Part shown: in pieces, positions 14,304-16,522 of the stretch
Layout: the number at the start of each line of letters is the position of its first letter
How positions within the stretch are numbered: the first letter of the stretch is position 1
NCBI RefSeq assembly: GCF_946479415.1
Contig: NZ_CAMLFY010000105.1
Location: 1 to 16,522 of the forward strand
Direction of reading: 5' to 3'
From: an uncultured Shinella sp.
GTDB lineage: Bacteria; Pseudomonadota; Alphaproteobacteria; Rhizobiales; Rhizobiaceae
Length of the DNA: 16,522 nucleotides
Position numbers and translations under genes: made by a program
The notes under the pieces: generated by a model
Database searches by the model: none
What the model was told of the DNA's origin: nothing
The model's input: only the letters and a program-made list of their open reading frames with translations

Positions 14304-16522
14304 CGGCCGCCTCCGGAATGGTCCAGCCACAGAAATGAGGGAGCCACGCGGCCGGCTCGTCGCCATAGGTCTCGCGCAGCGTCTGGCACTCGCGCACCGT
14401 CTCCGGCCGCCCGGACAAGACCTTCACCAGGTCGGGCATCGCCGATAGATCGAGCCGCGCGATCACCGAGTCCTGGGCGTGCTTGATGAGGAAGGTGCGG
14501 CTCGTCTTGTCTGCCTGCTTCACGAAGCGGAATTCCTTTTCCGACAGGCCGAACGCCTTGCGGTAGCTCTCCTCGTCGGCCGACGCATTCGGGAAGAAGA
14601 TGTTGGTCATCGTCTGTTCGATGATCGTGTTGCGCAGGTCGGAACGCACCACGTCGGCGGCCGACTGTGTGCCGAAGCCGACTATGCCGTTCATCTTGCG
14701 GATCGTCTTCAGCCAATCCTTGATGAAGCCGGAGAAGACCTCGTCATCGAGCAGGCGCCAGCCTTCGTCGAGGAAGATCATCGAGGGGCGGCCGTCGAGG
14801 ATCTCCTGAATACGATGGAACATATAGAGGAGCGCCGCCGAGCGCGTGCGCTTGTCGGACAGGATCTCAGTCATGTCGAAGCCGATCACCGAGCCGGCAA
14901 AATCCAGCCTGTCGGTCGGGTTGTTGAACAGCCAGCCCTTGTCGCCCGTCGTCCATTCCTTCAGCCGGTCGGCGAGATCGCCAATGCCGGATCGCATCCT
15001 GCCGCGAAGCGCTTCCGCCAGCATGTCGAGACGCCGCTGTGGTCGTTCGAAATCGGTGTAGATGCTGTCGACCGCATCGGAGATGACCGCCATCTCCTCG
15101 GCATTCAGCACCCGGTCCGACGGTGTGACAAGATAAGAGACCAGCGTCTTGCCGAAGCTGCGGTTGGCGGGCGTGTCTTCAAGCTGCAGCGGCGCAAAGC
15201 CGGTCGGCTCGCCCGGCGAAAGTCGCTCATAACGCCCGCCCATAGCGCGCACGAAGATCTCGCCACCGCGATCCTTGTCGATGAAGACGCAGCGCGGCCG
15301 CGGGTTAACGCGCATGCCCTGGGCGAGCAGGAAGGACAGCGCCACCGTCTTGCCCGAGCCGGTCGGGCCGATGACGGTGAAGTTGCCGACATCTGCCTCA
15401 TGGAAATTGAAGAAATAGGCGGTCTGGCTGGTAGTCTCCAGCAGCGAGATCGGCAGGCCCCAATGGACCTTTTGCGTCTGCCCGGACGGAAAATTGTGCG
15501 CGGAGAAGAGGCCGGCGAAGTTGACCGACGAGATTAACCCCTGCCGGGCAATGTAGGAAAAGTTGGTCGGCAGTTGCGCCCACCAGGCCGCTTCCTGATT
15601 GAGGTCTTCGCGCACGGCGACCACACCCATGCGCGCCAGCTCCGCCGTGACGTCTGCGACGGCGCGGTTGAGCCGCGGCAGGTCGCGCTCAAGCACCGCC
15701 ACCGTCATGTGATGTTTGCCGAACACCACTTCGCCCGAGGCCAGCCGGTCCCGCGCTGTCTCAATATCGTCCTCGACGGCCGTGCCGCCGTCGTCGGAAT
15801 TGGAAATCTGCCGGCTGATGGTGGCGATCGCTTCCGTGACCGTCGTCCGGTCCTCCGGGGCGAATGAATGGGTGACGATGAACTCGTAGGGCAGGCGCAA
15901 CAGCCCGTCGAGCTGGCCGGGCGTCGTCATCGGCGGGTATTCCTTGATCGACACCATGGCGGCGACCTTGGAGGTCGCGCCGTCGGCGGACCAGATTTCC
16001 GTTGCCTTGCGGCCGAACATGATCCGGCCGGTCCCGACGTAATCGGCCAGTGACATGCGGGGGAGGGGCATCGTCCGCTCATCGCCCGCGGCGAGGATCT
16101 TGGCGAAGAACTCGGCCGGTTCGGAATAGAGGCCACCATCGCGGGTGACGCAGGAAAGGACTTCCGGGCGGTAGGAGCGGAAATCGCCGACAATGCCGGA
16201 CACCATGTCCTTTAGGTCGCGTAGCGCTTCACCTCGCGCTTCGACCTCGTTGTCCGCCATGCGGAAGACGTCGAACATGCGATCGACCTTGCCGGCGCGG
16301 CCGGTCATCGGCCGGCGAATGACGGTCAGGTACAGTTCGTTGACGAACATCGTCCGGTGCTGCAGCCCATCCATGTAGCGGGCATTCAACTCGTCGGCGA
16401 AGGGGTTGTCGAAACCGCCGTCGATTGCCGGCTTGATCTGTCGGCGGATGATGGTGGCGTAGAGCGCGAAACGTGACGATCCGAGCGAGCGGACCGTCAT
16501 GTTGCGGTTGGCGAGGCGGGCA
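14296..16522 (-). CDS. virB4: VirB4-type ATPase (5' end outside the window)
   Basis: The C-terminal 741 residues or so of VirB4 are visible. The frame stays open to the right edge, and the residues before the Met at 16500 (ARLANRN) together with those after it (RFALYATIIRR) match an internal VirB4 stretch, so the true start lies outside. Counting from the Met at 16500, Walker A GPTGSGKT is at 378-385 and Walker B SMIFLDEG at 573-580; DKDRGGEIFVRAMGGRY, FGTQSAADV and the VirB4 C-terminal region RFVKQADKTSRTFLIKH are present. It is the largest ATPase of the system, at the inner membrane, and drives pilin handling and substrate transfer. It ends in TAG eight bases inside the transglycosylase gene. 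virB3 and virB2 are expected further right. Confidence 0.96.
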   Translation of the reverse strand, partial: ARLANRNMTVRSLGSSRFALYATIIRRQIKPAIDGGFDNPFADELNARYMDGLQHRTMFVNELYLTVIRRPMTGRAGKVDRMFDVFRMADNEVEARGEALRDLKDMVSGIVGDFRSYRPEVLSCVTRDGGLYSEPAEFFAKILAAGDERTMPLPRMSLADYVGTGRIMFGRKATEIWSADGATSKVAAMVSIKEYPPMTTPGQLDGLLRLPYEFIVTHSFAPEDRTTVTEAIATISRQISNSDDGGTAVEDDIETARDRLASGEVVFGKHHMTVAVLERDLPRLNRAVADVTAELARMGVVAVREDLNQEAAWWAQLPTNFSYIARQGLISSVNFAGLFSAHNFPSGQTQKVHWGLPISLLETTSQTAYFFNFHEADVGNFTVIGPTGSGKTVALSFLLAQGMRVNPRPRCVFIDKDRGGEIFVRAMGGRYERLSPGEPTGFAPLQLEDTPANRSFGKTLVSYLVTPSDRVLNAEEMAVISDAVDSIYTDFERPQRRLDMLAEALRGRMRSGIGDLADRLKEWTTGDKGWLFNNPTDRLDFAGSVIGFDMTEILSDKRTRSAALLYMFHRIQEILDGRPSMIFLDEGWRLLDDEVFSGFIKDWLKTIRKMNGIVGFGTQSAADVVRSDLRNTIIEQTMTNIFFPNASADEESYRKAFGLSEKEFRFVKQADKTSRTFLIKHAQDSVIARLDLSAMPDLVKVLSGRPETVRECQTLRETYGDEPAAWLPHFCGWTIPEAADA

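Noticed and set aside
14479..15537. A 352-residue plus-strand open frame across virB4
   Set aside because: Shadow of virB4, whose Walker motifs lie on the opposite strand; composition rich in Arg, Asp and Gly as expected from antisense.
1..16522. CRISPR arrays, tRNA or rRNA genes, insertion sequences, oriT or relaxase genes
   Set aside because: No regularly spaced repeats, tRNA-like folds, transposase or relaxase motifs, or terminal inverted repeats were seen on reading both strands.

Overview
The window carries most of a VirB/VirD4-type (type IVA) secretion and conjugation gene cluster, followed by an accessory block. High GC in the secretion genes, their order and their sequences suggest an alphaproteobacterium of the Rhizobiales (Rhizobium, Agrobacterium, Mesorhizobium or a relative), probably a plasmid or integrative conjugative element. 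No relaxase, oriT, replication gene, tRNA, rRNA, CRISPR array or insertion sequence was recognised.

Right part (about 16522 to 4322, all minus strand). In transcription order it encodes VirB4 (start lies beyond the right edge), a VirB1-like lytic transglycosylase, VirB5, a 57-residue VirB7-like lipoprotein, VirB6, a 78-residue one-helix membrane protein, a 123-residue exported protein, VirB8, VirB9, VirB10, VirB11 and VirD4. Stop and start codons overlap at virB4/virB1-like, virB8/virB9, virB9/virB10, virB10/virB11 and virB11/virD4, which points to coupled translation. Two interruptions (55 bp before the 78-residue gene and 157 bp before virB8) carry a similar AT-rich promoter-like box and may divide the cluster into transcription units. 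VirB4, VirB11 and VirD4 supply ATPase power, VirB6 and VirB8 the inner-membrane part, VirB7/B9/B10 the envelope-spanning core, VirB5 a pilus-tip part, and the transglycosylase opens peptidoglycan. VirB2 and VirB3 are not in the window and are expected just past the right edge.

Middle (3345-4271). A plus-strand short-chain dehydrogenase/reductase-like gene converges on virD4. Its catalytic Ser and Tyr positions hold Gly and His. It is divergent from the next block across 156 bp.

Left part (4-3344, minus strand, visibly lower GC). A 567-residue protein has a helix-turn-helix-like N-terminal region followed by about eight membrane segments, and begins with TTG. It overlaps by 11 bp a 333-residue alpha/beta hydrolase with an intact Ser-Asp-His set. 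Then comes a small DUF4396-like membrane protein preceded by a promoter with the 19-bp spacer typical of MerR/CueR-activated metal-response promoters.

The least explained parts are the membrane-HTH/hydrolase pair, the transglycosylase that shares both termini with its VirB5 neighbour, the two small proteins between virB6 and virB8, and the SDR with a changed active site. No intergenic stretch exceeds 300 bases.
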